DNA from: Pseudomonas sediminis
GTDB taxonomy: Bacteria; Pseudomonadota; Gammaproteobacteria; Pseudomonadales; Pseudomonadaceae
DNA: 64,000 nt
Assembly: GCF_002741105.1 (NCBI RefSeq)
Contig: NZ_NIQU01000008.1
Coordinates: 124,001-188,000 of the forward strand
Reading direction: 5' to 3'
Shown: positions 39,220 to 48,119 of the stretch, piece after piece
Numbering within the stretch: position 1 is the first letter of the stretch
How the letters are laid out: each line of letters starts with the position of its first letter
Notes under the pieces: generated by a model
Seen by the model: the letters and a program-made list of their open reading frames with translations, nothing else
What the model was told of the DNA's origin: nothing
The model's database searches: none
Position numbers and translations under genes: made by a program

Positions 39220-40302
39220 ATGTTCGAGAAGAGCAAAAAACCGCTGCTGCGCACCCTCGTCGCCGCCCTGGGCTTTGGCGCCATGCTCAGCGCCTCCGCC
39301 GCCGATCCGCTGAAGGTCGGCTTCGTCTACATCGGCCCCATCGGCGACCACGGCTGGACTTACCAGCACGAACAAGGCCGGCAGATGCTGATCAAGGAAA
39401 TGGGCGACAAGGTCACCACCAGCTTCGTCGAGAACGTGCCGGAAGGTGCCGACGCCGAGCGGGTGATCCGCAACATGGCCAAGGGCGGTTTCGACCTGAT
39501 CTTCACCACCTCCTTCGGCTATATGAACCCGACGATCAAGGTGGCCAAACAATTCCCCAAGGTGACTTTCGAACACGCCACTGGCTATAAGCAGGACAAG
39601 AACGTCGGCACTTACCTGTCGCGCTCCTATGAGGGGCGCTACGTTGGCGGCTTCCTCGCGGCGAAGATGACCAAGACCAAAAAAGTCGGCTACATCGCCT
39701 CCTTCCCGATCCCCGAGGTGATCCGCGACATCAACGCCATCCAGCTGGCGCTGGACAAGTACAACCCGGGCACCGAGATCAAGGTGGTGTGGGTCAACAC
39801 CTGGTTCGATCCGGGCAAGGAGTCCGACGCCGCCAACGCGCTGATCGACCAGGGTGTGGACGTGATGTTCCAGCACACCGATAGCCCGGCGCCGATCCAG
39901 ACCGCCGAGCGCCGTGGCATCTACTCCGTCGGCTACGCCTCGGACATGGCTCACTTCGGACCCAAGGCCGTGCTCACCTCCATCGTCAACGACTGGGGCC
40001 CGCATTACGTCAAATCCACCCAGGCGGTGATCGACGGCACCTGGCAGCCACAGGACTTCTGGGGTGGCCTGGCCGAAGACACCATCGAACTGCCGATCAG
40101 CGATCTGGTGCCGGCTGACGTGAAGAGCGAGGCCGAGCAGATCATCGCCGACATTCGCAGCGGCGCGTTCCACCCCTTCACCGGCCCGATCAAGGATCAA
40201 AGTGGCGCGGTGCGCATCGCCGAGGGCGTGAGCGCGACGAACGCCGAGCTGGCCTCGATGAACTACTACGTGGAAAACGTGAAGGCCGAAATGCCGAAGT
40301 AA
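39220..40302 (+). CDS. BMP-family substrate-binding protein of the purine ABC transporter
   Basis: 360 residues. Signal peptide MFEKSKKPLLRTLVAALGFG and onward to SASA, cut near residue 27; there is no lipobox Cys, so it is a soluble periplasmic protein. The mature part has the BMP/PBP1 fold (VGFVYIGPIGDHGWTYQHE; RNMAKGGFDLIFTTSFGYM; GRYVGGFLAAKMTKTKKVG). Members bind nucleosides or purines and deliver them to the YufO-type transporter encoded upstream. Start at 39220 follows GGAG at 11 bases. An upstream ATG at 39142 would remove the signal from the N-terminus. Confidence 0.87.
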   Translation: MFEKSKKPLLRTLVAALGFGAMLSASAADPLKVGFVYIGPIGDHGWTYQHEQGRQMLIKEMGDKVTTSFVENVPEGADAERVIRNMAKGGFDLIFTTSFGYMNPTIKVAKQFPKVTFEHATGYKQDKNVGTYLSRSYEGRYVGGFLAAKMTKTKKVGYIASFPIPEVIRDINAIQLALDKYNPGTEIKVVWVNTWFDPGKESDAANALIDQGVDVMFQHTDSPAPIQTAERRGIYSVGYASDMAHFGPKAVLTSIVNDWGPHYVKSTQAVIDGTWQPQDFWGGLAEDTIELPISDLVPADVKSEAEQIIADIRSGAFHPFTGPIKDQSGAVRIAEGVSATNAELASMNYYVENVKAEMPK

Positions 40303-40331
40303 TTGGCTGGCGGGTTGCACCCGCCCTACGG

Positions 40332-40374
40332 ACTGAAGCCGCTCCCACACCTGTAGGAGCGGCTTCAGCCGCGA
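40332..40374. repeat. Compact REP pair
   Basis: GACTGAAGCCGCTCCCAC and GTAGGAGCGGCTTCAGCCGC face each other with four bases between. Mixed GTGG/GTAG feet. Confidence 0.75.
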
Positions 40375-40502
40375 TAATTTGGAAATCACCGATGCCGTCC
40401 CTGCTTATCTCAGCAGAACCGCATCACCGTGGCACCGACCTTTGGTGCCACGCATCGCTGCCCTGGGTACGAGAAGACTCGCAGCAACATCCCGGAGCTT
40501 TT

Positions 40503-41462
40503 ATGAACAGCCTGCCCATCATCGACATCGCCCCGCTATACGCCGACGACCCTTCGGCCTGGCCTGCGGTCGCCGAGCAGATCGACCACGCCTGCCGCGA
40601 ATGGGGTTTCTTCTACATCACCGGACATCCGATCAGCGCCGAACGCATCGACGCACTGCTGAGCGCAGCGAAGACCTTCTTCGCCCAGCCAGCCGAAGAA
40701 AAACTCAGGATCGACATCACCCAGACCACTCACCACCGCGGTTATGGAGCAATTGCCACCGAGCAGCTCGACCCGAGCAAACCGAGCGATCTGAAGGAAA
40801 CCTTCGACATGGGTTTCCACATGCCCGCCGATCACCCCGAGGTGCTGGCCGGCAAACCCTTGCGTGGGCCGAACCGTCACCCGGAGATGCCCGGCTGGAC
40901 CGAGCTGATGGAGCAGCATTACGCCGATATGCAGGACCTGGCCAAGACCCTGCTGCGCGCCATGGCCATGGCTCTGGAGATCGAGCACGACTTCTTCGAC
41001 GCGCGCTTCCATGAGCCTATCAGCGTGCTGCGCATGATCCACTACCCGCCGCGCCACACCGCCACCAGCAGTGACCAGCAAGGCGCCGGCGCGCACACCG
41101 ATTACGGCTGCATTACCTTGCTCTACCAGGACGATGCCGGCGGCCTGCAAGTGCGTGCACGCGATGGCGAGTGGATCGACGCGCCGCCGATATCCGGCAG
41201 CTTCGTGGTCAACATCGGCGACATGATGGCGCGCTGGAGCAACGACCGTTACACGTCGACGCCGCATCGGGTAATCAGCCCACAGGGGGTGGATCGCTAC
41301 TCCATGCCGTTCTTCGCCGAACCTCATCCCGACACGCTGATCGACTGCCTGCCGAACTGCTCCAGCGCGGATGATCCGGCCAAGTACATACCGGTGACCA
41401 GCGCCGAGTACCTGCTGTCGAGGTTCGCCGATACCTATGCCTATCGGCGCGAGGAGGCATAG
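40503..41462 (+). CDS. 2-oxoglutarate/Fe(II)-dependent oxygenase, isopenicillin-N-synthase-like
   Basis: 319 residues. The N-terminal DIOX_N part (NSLPIIDIAPLY) leads to the jelly roll with iron ligands His198 and Asp200 (GAHTDYGCI) and His255 (STPHRVIS). The 2-oxoglutarate arginine is in RYSMPFF (about 265). All needed residues are present. Its substrate is unknown. The location between purine-binding protein and adenine deaminase genes, conserved in P. aeruginosa (from memory), suggests a purine such as xanthine or a methylated base. GGAG lies five bases before the ATG. The stop TAG is part of the target duplication of repeat copy C. Confidence 0.85.
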   Translation: MNSLPIIDIAPLYADDPSAWPAVAEQIDHACREWGFFYITGHPISAERIDALLSAAKTFFAQPAEEKLRIDITQTTHHRGYGAIATEQLDPSKPSDLKETFDMGFHMPADHPEVLAGKPLRGPNRHPEMPGWTELMEQHYADMQDLAKTLLRAMAMALEIEHDFFDARFHEPISVLRMIHYPPRHTATSSDQQGAGAHTDYGCITLLYQDDAGGLQVRARDGEWIDAPPISGSFVVNIGDMMARWSNDRYTSTPHRVISPQGVDRYSMPFFAEPHPDTLIDCLPNCSSADDPAKYIPVTSAEYLLSRFADTYAYRREEA

Positions 41463-41602
41463 CAGGCTGTTGAAAAACTACCTGCGTTGCCATTGCTGCG
41501 TTAAAAACAGGCTCAAAATGCTCATTTACAGCTCGTAAACTGCGCTTTTTCGCCTGTTTTTGCCTTGCACTGGCGGCCTCGCCTACGTTTTTCAACGGCC
41601 TG
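41463..41602. repeat. MITE-like repeat, copy C (140 bp)
   Basis: Ends CAGGCTGTTGAAAAAC and the inverse of CAGGCCGTTGAAAAAC. The flanks are ATAG on both sides, a clean 4-bp target duplication that includes the oxygenase gene's stop codon. It lies in the opposite orientation to copies A and B, and lacks the 16-base insert of copy A. Inner arms AAAAACAGGC/GCCTGTTTTT and the TTTACAGCTCGTAAA core are conserved. Confidence 0.85.
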
Positions 41603-41619
41603 ATAGGGCTGATTGCCGC

Positions 41620-41705
41620 GTAGGGTGGATGACGCTTTTTTCATCCACCGCTTCAGCATCGTAGCCTGCACATCGGTGGACATGAAAAGCGATGTCCACC
41701 CTACG
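41620..41705. repeat. GTAGGGTGGA-type inverted repeat
   Basis: CGTAGGGTGGATGACGCTTT (from 41620) and its diverged inverse ending GATGTCCACCCTACG. The left unit is itself a hairpin (GGTGGATGA/TCATCCACC). Fragments of the same family occur near 9357, 32756 and 61367. Confidence 0.7.
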
Positions 41706-41748
41706 CAGCCGGCCAGGTGGCACAGCATGATCCTGTCCCAGCAGTTAA

Positions 41749-42735
<987 letters not shown>

Positions 42736-42744
42736 GCAAGAATA

Positions 42745-42803
42745 TCGCCGCTAAAGCGCCTCCCACAATACCCACGCTTCGTGGGAGGGGCTTTAGCCGC
42801 GAC
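42745..42803. repeat. REP inverted pair between convergent genes
   Basis: TCGCCGCTAAAGCGCCTCCC from 42745, inverse GTGGGAGGGGCTTTAGCCGC from 42781. May act as a bidirectional end point for the adenine deaminase and cytochrome b561 transcripts. Confidence 0.75.
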
Positions 42804-42810
42804 TGTACAC

Positions 42811-43347
42811 TCAGTGCTCCGAGAGCTTGCGCCGCTTGCCAGTCACCATCGACAGCGGCAGGTTTTCGCGCAGCCGATAGCTCTCGAACAAGGCGGCGGC
42901 GATATGCAGGCCGACCAACGCCATCAGGCCGTTGGCACAGAATTCGTGGATTTCCAGCGGCAGATCCGCGCCCCAGAAATAATCGACCTCCTCCATCAGA
43001 AAGCCGGTCACACCCAGGCCGAGCATCAACGTCATCATCAAGATCATCACCAACGCGCCCAGCGGCGAATGCCCCAGGCGGTGATACGGCTGCCCGGAAA
43101 CCAGCGCACGCAGGTGCTCGCGCAAACGCGCACGGCTCGGCCAGAAATCCGCCCAGCGCGCCGCCGGCGTACCGACGAAACCCCACACCAGGCGGATCGC
43201 CAGCCAGACCACCGCGTAGTAGCCGAACCAGCGATGCCAGTTCTCACCCTCTTCGGTGAAGAAGTAGTTGGCCAGGAAAGCGCCGGCCAGGGACCAGTGG
43301 AACAAGCGCACCACTGGGTCCCATAGGCGCACGGTCGCGGCGCTCAT
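42811..43347 (-). CDS. Cytochrome b561-type membrane protein
   Basis: 178 residues with four to five hydrophobic helices. Histidines for two hemes are seen in LFHWSLAGAFLANYFF (about 15-30), WHRWFGYYAVVWLAIRL, GHSPLGALVMILMM and GLHIAAALFESYRL. It belongs to the bacterial/Ni-Fe-hydrogenase-type b561 family, which moves electrons across the inner membrane. It overlaps the upstream PepSY gene by an ATGA, so the two are co-translated. Next to oprC, a role in reducing Cu(II) or supplying electrons for metal handling is plausible (inference). Confidence 0.82.
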   Translation of the reverse strand: MSAATVRLWDPVVRLFHWSLAGAFLANYFFTEEGENWHRWFGYYAVVWLAIRLVWGFVGTPAARWADFWPSRARLREHLRALVSGQPYHRLGHSPLGALVMILMMTLMLGLGVTGFLMEEVDYFWGADLPLEIHEFCANGLMALVGLHIAAALFESYRLRENLPLSMVTGKRRKLSEH

Positions 43348-43613
43348 CAGCTTTCCACATTGCTCTTGACGGCATCACCACTGACCGGGTCGAAGTAGAT
43401 TTCGACCTTCTTGCCGTCCTTGTTGTGGCCGTAGATTTCGTAGCAGTTGCCGCCAGTGACCTTGAACTTCTTGATCTCGTAGCCCTGGGCTTTCAGGTCG
43501 GCCTGGAACTTGTCTTGATCCTGCCACTGCGCCTTGTCGGCGGTGGTGCATTGGGTAGCAGCGAAGGTCAGCGGGCTGGCCAGAACCAGCGACAGCAGAA
43601 GCAGTTTGCGCAT
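43347..43613 (-). CDS. Small periplasmic PepSY-domain protein
   Basis: 88 residues: signal peptide (LLLLSLVLASPLTFA, cut near 19) and one PepSY-like domain (DKFQADLKAQGYEIKKFKVT, YEIYGHNKDGKKVEIYFDP). Two cysteines (QCTTADK, GNCYEIYG) may form a disulfide or a metal site. AGAGGA precedes the ATG. It overlaps the cytochrome b561 gene, a common PepSY-b561 pairing. It lies 240 bases downstream of oprC with a REP-like palindrome between, so it may be a separate transcript. Confidence 0.75.
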   Translation of the reverse strand: MRKLLLLSLVLASPLTFAATQCTTADKAQWQDQDKFQADLKAQGYEIKKFKVTGGNCYEIYGHNKDGKKVEIYFDPVSGDAVKSNVES

Positions 43614-43751
43614 GATGTAGTCCTCTCGGGTGCAGGGGAAGGTGTGTCTGCGGGTACTACTCTCGCGCTCGAACCTTAAGGCTCTATTAGCGCACGCAAA
43701 ATCGTAGCCCGGATGCAATCCGGGAAAGGTGGGTGCCGTGCCCGGCCAAGC

Positions 43752-43816
43752 GTAGGAGCCCGCTTGCGGGCGATCCGCTTTGTACAAGCGCCAATCGCCC
43801 GCAAGCGGGCTCCTAC
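43752..43816. repeat. REP-like inverted pair (GTAGGAGCCCGCTTGCGGGCGATC type)
   Basis: Two inverted 24-base units, close in design to the one at 11925-11983 but with different stem bases. It lies between oprC and the PepSY gene. Confidence 0.75.
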
Positions 43817-43856
43817 GAGCGGATCGCTACGGTTCGTGCTCTGGGCTAGCGAAGGC

Positions 43857-45971
43857 TCAGAAGTCGAAATCGACCTTGGCCCAAAGGGTACGACCCGGCT
43901 CGTCGATACGGGTCTCGGCCGGGAAGCCAAAGCCCGCGTCGCCAGCCAGGTTGAGGTGCTCGGCGTAGTTCTTGTCGAGCAGGTTATCCACACCAGCGCT
44001 GAGCTTGACCTGCTTGCTCACGCGGTAGGCACCGTTGAGCGAGAGCACGCCGAAACCGGCGCTGTCACCGAAGTCCTGCCCCACCACGTTGCCACGCCCT
44101 TCGGCGATGCGCCCCTGGCCATCGACCACACGCCACAGGGCGCCGACGCTCCAGTCGTCGCGCTGGTAGGTCAGGCCCAGTCGCGCTTCCAGTGGCGGCA
44201 TCTGCGGCAGCGCTTCACCGTCACTGCTGTTCTTGCCCCAGGCATAGGCCAGGGTCGCGTCGGCCTTCCAGTTGGAATCGAATGCATAGGCCACGCCCAG
44301 CTCGCCACCCATGATGCGCGCGTCGACGTTGTCGGCCTGCGTGCTCATGCCACGGTAGTCGAACAGGATGTAGTCGCGGATCTGCCCGACGTAAGCCGAG
44401 GCCCAGGCCTGCAGCTTGTCGTCCTGGTACTGGATGCCGATATCGAGCTGAGTGGTCTTCTCCGGCTTGATGCCATCGAAGGCGTTGTCCGCGCCGACTG
44501 GGCCATTGAGACCGGCGGAGAACAGCTCCCAGTAATCGGGGAAACGCTGCACGTGGCCGATGCCGGCATAGACGGTGGTCGGCGAGCCGGACAGGTCGTG
44601 CTCGTAGCGCACGAAACCGCTGGGCAAGGTATCGGCACGGGTCTCGCCCGCCGTCGGGTTGGGCGTGGTCATGCCCATCATGTCGCTGAAGTTCTGCCGG
44701 TAGTCCTTGGCCGAAGCGCGATCCAGGCGTGCGCCGGAGATCAGTCGATCACCCTCGGCCAGGCGCCAGGTGGCTTCGGCGAACACGCCGTAGTTGTGCA
44801 TCAGCGCGTCCTTGTCCCAGGGGAAGCGATCAGCGTCGACATAGGGCATGCCCATCATGCCGCCGCTGGAGCTGCGCTGGCGGTGTTCGCTGCGCTGCGC
44901 ATCGACGCCGGTGATCAGCTCGACGTCGTCCCACTTCCAGGTCGCGGCCAGGCGTGCACCGAGGGTGCGACGGTCGACCTGCGCCGCCATCGGCCCGGCC
45001 ATCATGCTGCTTGGGTCCGGCACGCGCAGACGGAAGTTGTCCATGATGTGGTCGGCGTAGTTGTAGTAGACCTTGGCCTCGACCTTATCCAGCACGCCAC
45101 CGAGGTTGCTGCGTTCGATACGCAGGCCGAGGCTTTCGCGCTTGAACTGGGTGCCGTCCATGCCACGGCCGCCATAACGCGCTTCGCCATCGCCACGACC
45201 GGCGCTGAGTTCGATCAGGGTATCGGCATCCGGCGTCCAGCCCAGGGCCACGTCGCCGTTCCACTTGTCCCAGCGCGAGGCGATGGTGTCGCCGTCACCG
45301 TTGTCGTAATCGTCCGACTGCGAGCGGTTGCCCATCACCCGCAGGTAGCCCTGCTCGCTGCCCACGGCGCCATCGATCAAGCGGTCGAAGCGACCATTGG
45401 AGCCCGCCAGCACACTGGCATGCAGGCGCGCGCCCAGTTCGCCGAAATGTTCCGGCTCGCGGTCGAAACGCACCACCCCAGCCGAAGCGCCCGGCCCCCA
45501 GATCACGGTTTGCGGACCCTTGGTGACGGTCAGTAAATCGAAGGTTTCCGGCGCGATGTAAGAACTGGGCGCGTCCATCCGACCGGGGCAGGCGCCGATC
45601 ATCTGCCCGCCATCGGTGAGCAGCAGCAGGCGCGAGCCAAACAGGCCGCGCAATACTGGATCGCTGTTACTGCCACCGCTGCGAATCGCGGAGAAACCGG
45701 GAATGGTCTTGAGGTAGTCGGCCGCATCGCTGGCCGGCACCGGCTGGCGTGGGTCCTTGGGGTCGGCCACCACGGTCAGCGGCGAGCTTTGCTGGATTGC
45801 CGTGATCACCGTGGGCGGCAGTTCGTGCACATGCTCCTCGGCAGCCTGCAAGGCCGTAATGGAACACAGGCCGCAGGCGACGGCGAAGGCATGGCGCCAG
45901 CGCAGGTTGCGGGTGGACAGGGCGAAACGGGACGAAGCGGAGCCGTGGCCCCGGATAGCGAAAACGGACAT
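43857..45971 (-). CDS. oprC: TonB-dependent copper receptor OprC/NosA
   Basis: 704 residues. Plug domain about 60-180, then a 22-strand barrel ending in VDFDF. The plug has the Cys128-x3-Met132 site (GACPGRMD) that binds copper in OprC (family knowledge). Methionine-rich loops (SMMAGPMAA, GMMGMP, MMGMTTP) add further copper ligands. OprC-type receptors import copper across the outer membrane, feeding for example NosZ. Start 45971 with AGG at seven bases; the long N-terminus includes a signal segment ending near 43. A DUF2946 gene ends 71 bases upstream. Confidence 0.92.
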   Translation of the reverse strand: MSVFAIRGHGSASSRFALSTRNLRWRHAFAVACGLCSITALQAAEEHVHELPPTVITAIQQSSPLTVVADPKDPRQPVPASDAADYLKTIPGFSAIRSGGSNSDPVLRGLFGSRLLLLTDGGQMIGACPGRMDAPSSYIAPETFDLLTVTKGPQTVIWGPGASAGVVRFDREPEHFGELGARLHASVLAGSNGRFDRLIDGAVGSEQGYLRVMGNRSQSDDYDNGDGDTIASRWDKWNGDVALGWTPDADTLIELSAGRGDGEARYGGRGMDGTQFKRESLGLRIERSNLGGVLDKVEAKVYYNYADHIMDNFRLRVPDPSSMMAGPMAAQVDRRTLGARLAATWKWDDVELITGVDAQRSEHRQRSSSGGMMGMPYVDADRFPWDKDALMHNYGVFAEATWRLAEGDRLISGARLDRASAKDYRQNFSDMMGMTTPNPTAGETRADTLPSGFVRYEHDLSGSPTTVYAGIGHVQRFPDYWELFSAGLNGPVGADNAFDGIKPEKTTQLDIGIQYQDDKLQAWASAYVGQIRDYILFDYRGMSTQADNVDARIMGGELGVAYAFDSNWKADATLAYAWGKNSSDGEALPQMPPLEARLGLTYQRDDWSVGALWRVVDGQGRIAEGRGNVVGQDFGDSAGFGVLSLNGAYRVSKQVKLSAGVDNLLDKNYAEHLNLAGDAGFGFPAETRIDEPGRTLWAKVDFDF

Positions 45972-46042
45972 GCGAATACCTGAAAGTTGGCAGCTTTTAT
46001 TAGGTGTCGGGCTCGGCTGAGCCCTGGCTGGACGACCAGACT

Positions 46043-46426
46043 TCAGGTACGCGGAGAGGCTCTGGGGTTGAGCGATGGCCACTGAAAGCGGCTACGTGAT
46101 GCGGGGCTGACGCGCGATAGCGGACGTATCGTTTCGCTGGCCAGCAGGCCGAACAACCCGAAGAAGGCTGCCAGGATGATGGCGCTGAAGCTGGAGCTCA
46201 TGGCGCAACCGCCACTGCCGAACAACCCCAACGGCACGACACCGGAGCCGTCGAGATCGGCCCCGGCGCCGAAATTGCCGTCGAAGGAGCAGTACTGCGC
46301 ATCCAGCCCACTGAGCTGCATCCCCGCCATCTGCCCATGACTGATCGCGCAGGCGAGCGCTGCGAACAGGACACTGAAATACAGCATCCAGGCAATCAGT
46401 GGTCGGTGCTGGCGGGATGACTTCAT
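46043..46426 (-). CDS. DUF2946 protein 1, CruR-like leader of oprC
   Basis: 127 residues. An N-terminal hydrophobic helix (about 11-28) leads to CAISHGQMAGMQLSGLD (Cys26, His30, Met33, Met36), then Cys46, Cys74 and a second helix (about 80-95). It ends SLNPRASPRT. The NPRASP motif (120-125) resembles the C-terminal RAPP arrest motif of Bordetella CruR, a DUF2946 uORF product that senses copper (family knowledge). Unlike CruR it has no CXXC. No strong SD precedes the ATG. It ends 71 bases before oprC, so I infer leader-peptide control of oprC. It is a close paralogue of the DUF2946 protein at 58351-58737. Confidence 0.75.
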   Translation of the reverse strand: MKSSRQHRPLIAWMLYFSVLFAALACAISHGQMAGMQLSGLDAQYCSFDGNFGAGADLDGSGVVPLGLFGSGGCAMSSSFSAIILAAFFGLFGLLASETIRPLSRVSPASRSRFQWPSLNPRASPRT

Positions 46427-46502
46427 GGGCAGTAACTGTAGCAGTCGTGCGAGCCTCGTCGATCTGCGACTCAGCGCCGCATAAACCTGGGTGGCGGGAG
46501 GG

Positions 46503-46793
46503 TTACTTGGCCATCCAGGTAATCACGGCCTGGTAGTCCTCAGCCGAGCAATCCATGCACAGGCCGCGCGGTGGCATGGCGTTGAAGCCCTCAGTGACAT
46601 GCTTGACCAGCGTCTCCATGCCCTGTGCCTTACGCGCTTCCCAAGCCGCGGCATCGCCTTTCTTCGGCGCGGTGGGTAGCTGGCCGTTGTGGCACATGCC
46701 ACAGGAACGGTTGAACACGGCCTCAGGGTCCTGCGCGGCATTGGCCGCAGCTGCCAGGCCGAGGGTAAAGGCAAGCAGAGCGAGTTTGTTCAT
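46503..46793 (-). CDS. Periplasmic c5-like cytochrome c
   Basis: 96 residues: signal peptide (LALLAFTLGLAAAANAA, cut near 20), heme site CGMCH (31-35) and distal Met73 in FNAMPPRG. A further CMDC (79-82) near the C-terminus is typical of cytochrome c5-like proteins, where it forms a disulfide. It can carry electrons in the periplasm. It lies upstream of DUF2946-1/oprC with a 76-base gap, so co-transcription is likely. Confidence 0.85.
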   Translation of the reverse strand: MNKLALLAFTLGLAAAANAAQDPEAVFNRSCGMCHNGQLPTAPKKGDAAAWEARKAQGMETLVKHVTEGFNAMPPRGLCMDCSAEDYQAVITWMAK

Positions 46794-46911
46794 GGTTCAA
46801 GCCTCATCGGTTGCTACTGTTGTTCTTGTCAGCGACGGTCTCGTGCGCCAGGCGCAAAAAAGCGGGCCCTCCCTTGCGGGAGAGCCGGCCACCGAACACC
46901 GTCGATAAAGT

Positions 46912-46966
46912 GGACTTCGGGCTTAATCGTGGATGCCCAGACAAGACATATTCCAACCCGAAGTCC
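46912..46966. promoter_or_regulatory. Inverted repeat GGACTTCGGG ... CCCGAAGTCC
   Basis: A perfect 10-base inverted repeat with a 35-base loop, about 120 bases upstream of the cytochrome c ATG. It may be an operator for the cytochrome c-oprC transcript or an RNA stem in its leader. Confidence 0.35.
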
Positions 46967-47000
46967 GCACATGCTATGGGGCTATCCCTGCCCTCTCAAC

Positions 47001-47075
47001 TGCGACAAGCCGCCACAGAGCGCCCAGGAAACCCGTGCTCATGGCGCCCTACGACAGGTGTGGCGGTTTGTCGCA
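47001..47075 (-). terminator. Inverted repeat TGCGACAAGCCGCCACA, 17-base arms
   Basis: Arms 47001-47017 and 47059-47075 match at 16 of 17 positions around a 41-base loop. It begins six bases past the stop of the unknown 182-residue gene, so it may end that transcript. No T-tract. Confidence 0.4.
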
Positions 47076-47081
47076 GAATTA

Positions 47082-47630
47082 TCATTCCGGTATGCGCAAC
47101 CAACGGCGGAAACCGCCCACGCCAGAGCGGCTCAACGGTGACCAGGCAAAGTCGTAACGGGCCGGCGGCAGCACCTGAATGTCTTCGTCCTGGGCGGCAT
47201 CCTGGTTCTTCCAATCGACCAATGTCAGCGGGCGCGCACTGCAGGCGAGCAGGATGCCCTGAGCGGAACTGGCATCGCTGGTCACCCAGCGCGCCGCAGC
47301 AGCCGAGAGCAGGCTCTCCACTTGCTCGGAGGTGACCCGCGGCGCGTATTCCGAGAGCAGCAGCCAGCGGCAAACGCTGATATGAAAAGTCCAGTCCTGC
47401 GCGGGCTGGCGACGATAGGCCCAGATCATGAAGCTGCGAAACAGCTCCACGCCTTCAGGCGGGTCGAGTTTGAGCAGCGACGGGCACAGGTCGTACAGCA
47501 GGTGCCAATACGGCAGCAGCTTGGCATCCAGCGCGATGAACGAGCGCGCGTTACTCGGGTAGTCGGGAAACAAGGTTTCGCCGATGGCACGGCGCACCGG
47601 CGGCATCGCCTTGAGTCGATATGAACGCAT
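47082..47630 (-). CDS. Unknown protein downstream of a DUF2946 gene
   Basis: 182 residues with no family that I recognise. There is no signal peptide. It has helix-rich segments with aromatic residues (YWHLLYDLCPSLLKL, ELFRSFMIWAYRRQP, HISVCRWLLLSEYA), Cys residues at several sites and a basic C-terminus (FRRWLRIPE). I start at ATG 47630, which has GGAG at nine bases; the frame is open to 47675. It lies 75 bases after a DUF2946 gene with RAPP, the position normally held by the copper-regulated target. It may therefore be a cytosolic member of the copper response (inference). Confidence 0.6.
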   Translation of the reverse strand: MRSYRLKAMPPVRRAIGETLFPDYPSNARSFIALDAKLLPYWHLLYDLCPSLLKLDPPEGVELFRSFMIWAYRRQPAQDWTFHISVCRWLLLSEYAPRVTSEQVESLLSAAAARWVTSDASSAQGILLACSARPLTLVDWKNQDAAQDEDIQVLPPARYDFAWSPLSRSGVGGFRRWLRIPE

Positions 47631-47705
47631 GGGTTCATGCTCCTGATCCGGTTCAGCCTCGGCACTGCGAGGCACAAGAAGCTCGGCGAGCTTCGTTCGC
47701 GGTGA

Positions 47706-48077
47706 TCAGGCAATAACAGGTGGCGCTCGTGACTGCGATGCGGGGAAACGCAATTGCAGTATGGGCTGACGCCGCAATAGCGGCGGTACAGCCTGTACCA
47801 CGGAGATGTCGAAACGGCCCCAGTCCTGGCAGCCCAGCGCAGGGCTGTTGATGAGCAGTGAGCAGTAGGCGCAGGCATCCAGCGAAAAACGCTGCGGTGC
47901 ATCGACCGGCGCGCTGCTGCTCTTCTCGTTGCCATCGTGGCAGGCCAGCTCGGCCAGCCACGACCAATCGCTGCTGTCGGCGCGCAGTTGCGAGAACAGT
48001 GGCGCAAAGGCGATCAGGACGAATGCCAGCAGCCCGAGCTGGGCGCCAAGCAGTCGCCTGCCGGCGCTCATCCGCAT
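47706..48077 (-). CDS. DUF2946 protein 2, canonical CruR-like (CXXC and RAPP)
   Basis: About 123 residues. A hydrophobic N-terminal helix (LLGAQLGLLAFVLIAFAPLF), Cys46-His47, the metal-type motif CAYC (69-72) within DACAYCSLL, and the C-terminal RAPP (117-120) three residues before the stop. These are the two elements that in Bordetella CruR sense copper and arrest translation (family knowledge). The start is uncertain: ATG 48077, ATG 48071 or GTG 48089, none with a clear SD. It follows TBDR 2 by 42 bases and precedes the unknown 182-residue gene by 75 bases. Confidence 0.78.
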   Translation of the reverse strand: MRMSAGRRLLGAQLGLLAFVLIAFAPLFSQLRADSSDWSWLAELACHDGNEKSSSAPVDAPQRFSLDACAYCSLLINSPALGCQDWGRFDISVVQAVPPLLRRQPILQLRFPASQSRAPPVIA

Positions 48078-48119
48078 CAGCGCCAGCACCGCAGCAGCAG
48101 GCTCATGCCAGAAACTCCG

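Noticed and set aside
43713-45536. 607-codon plus-strand open frame across oprC
   Set aside because: Antisense shadow; oprC on the other strand has a full receptor sequence.
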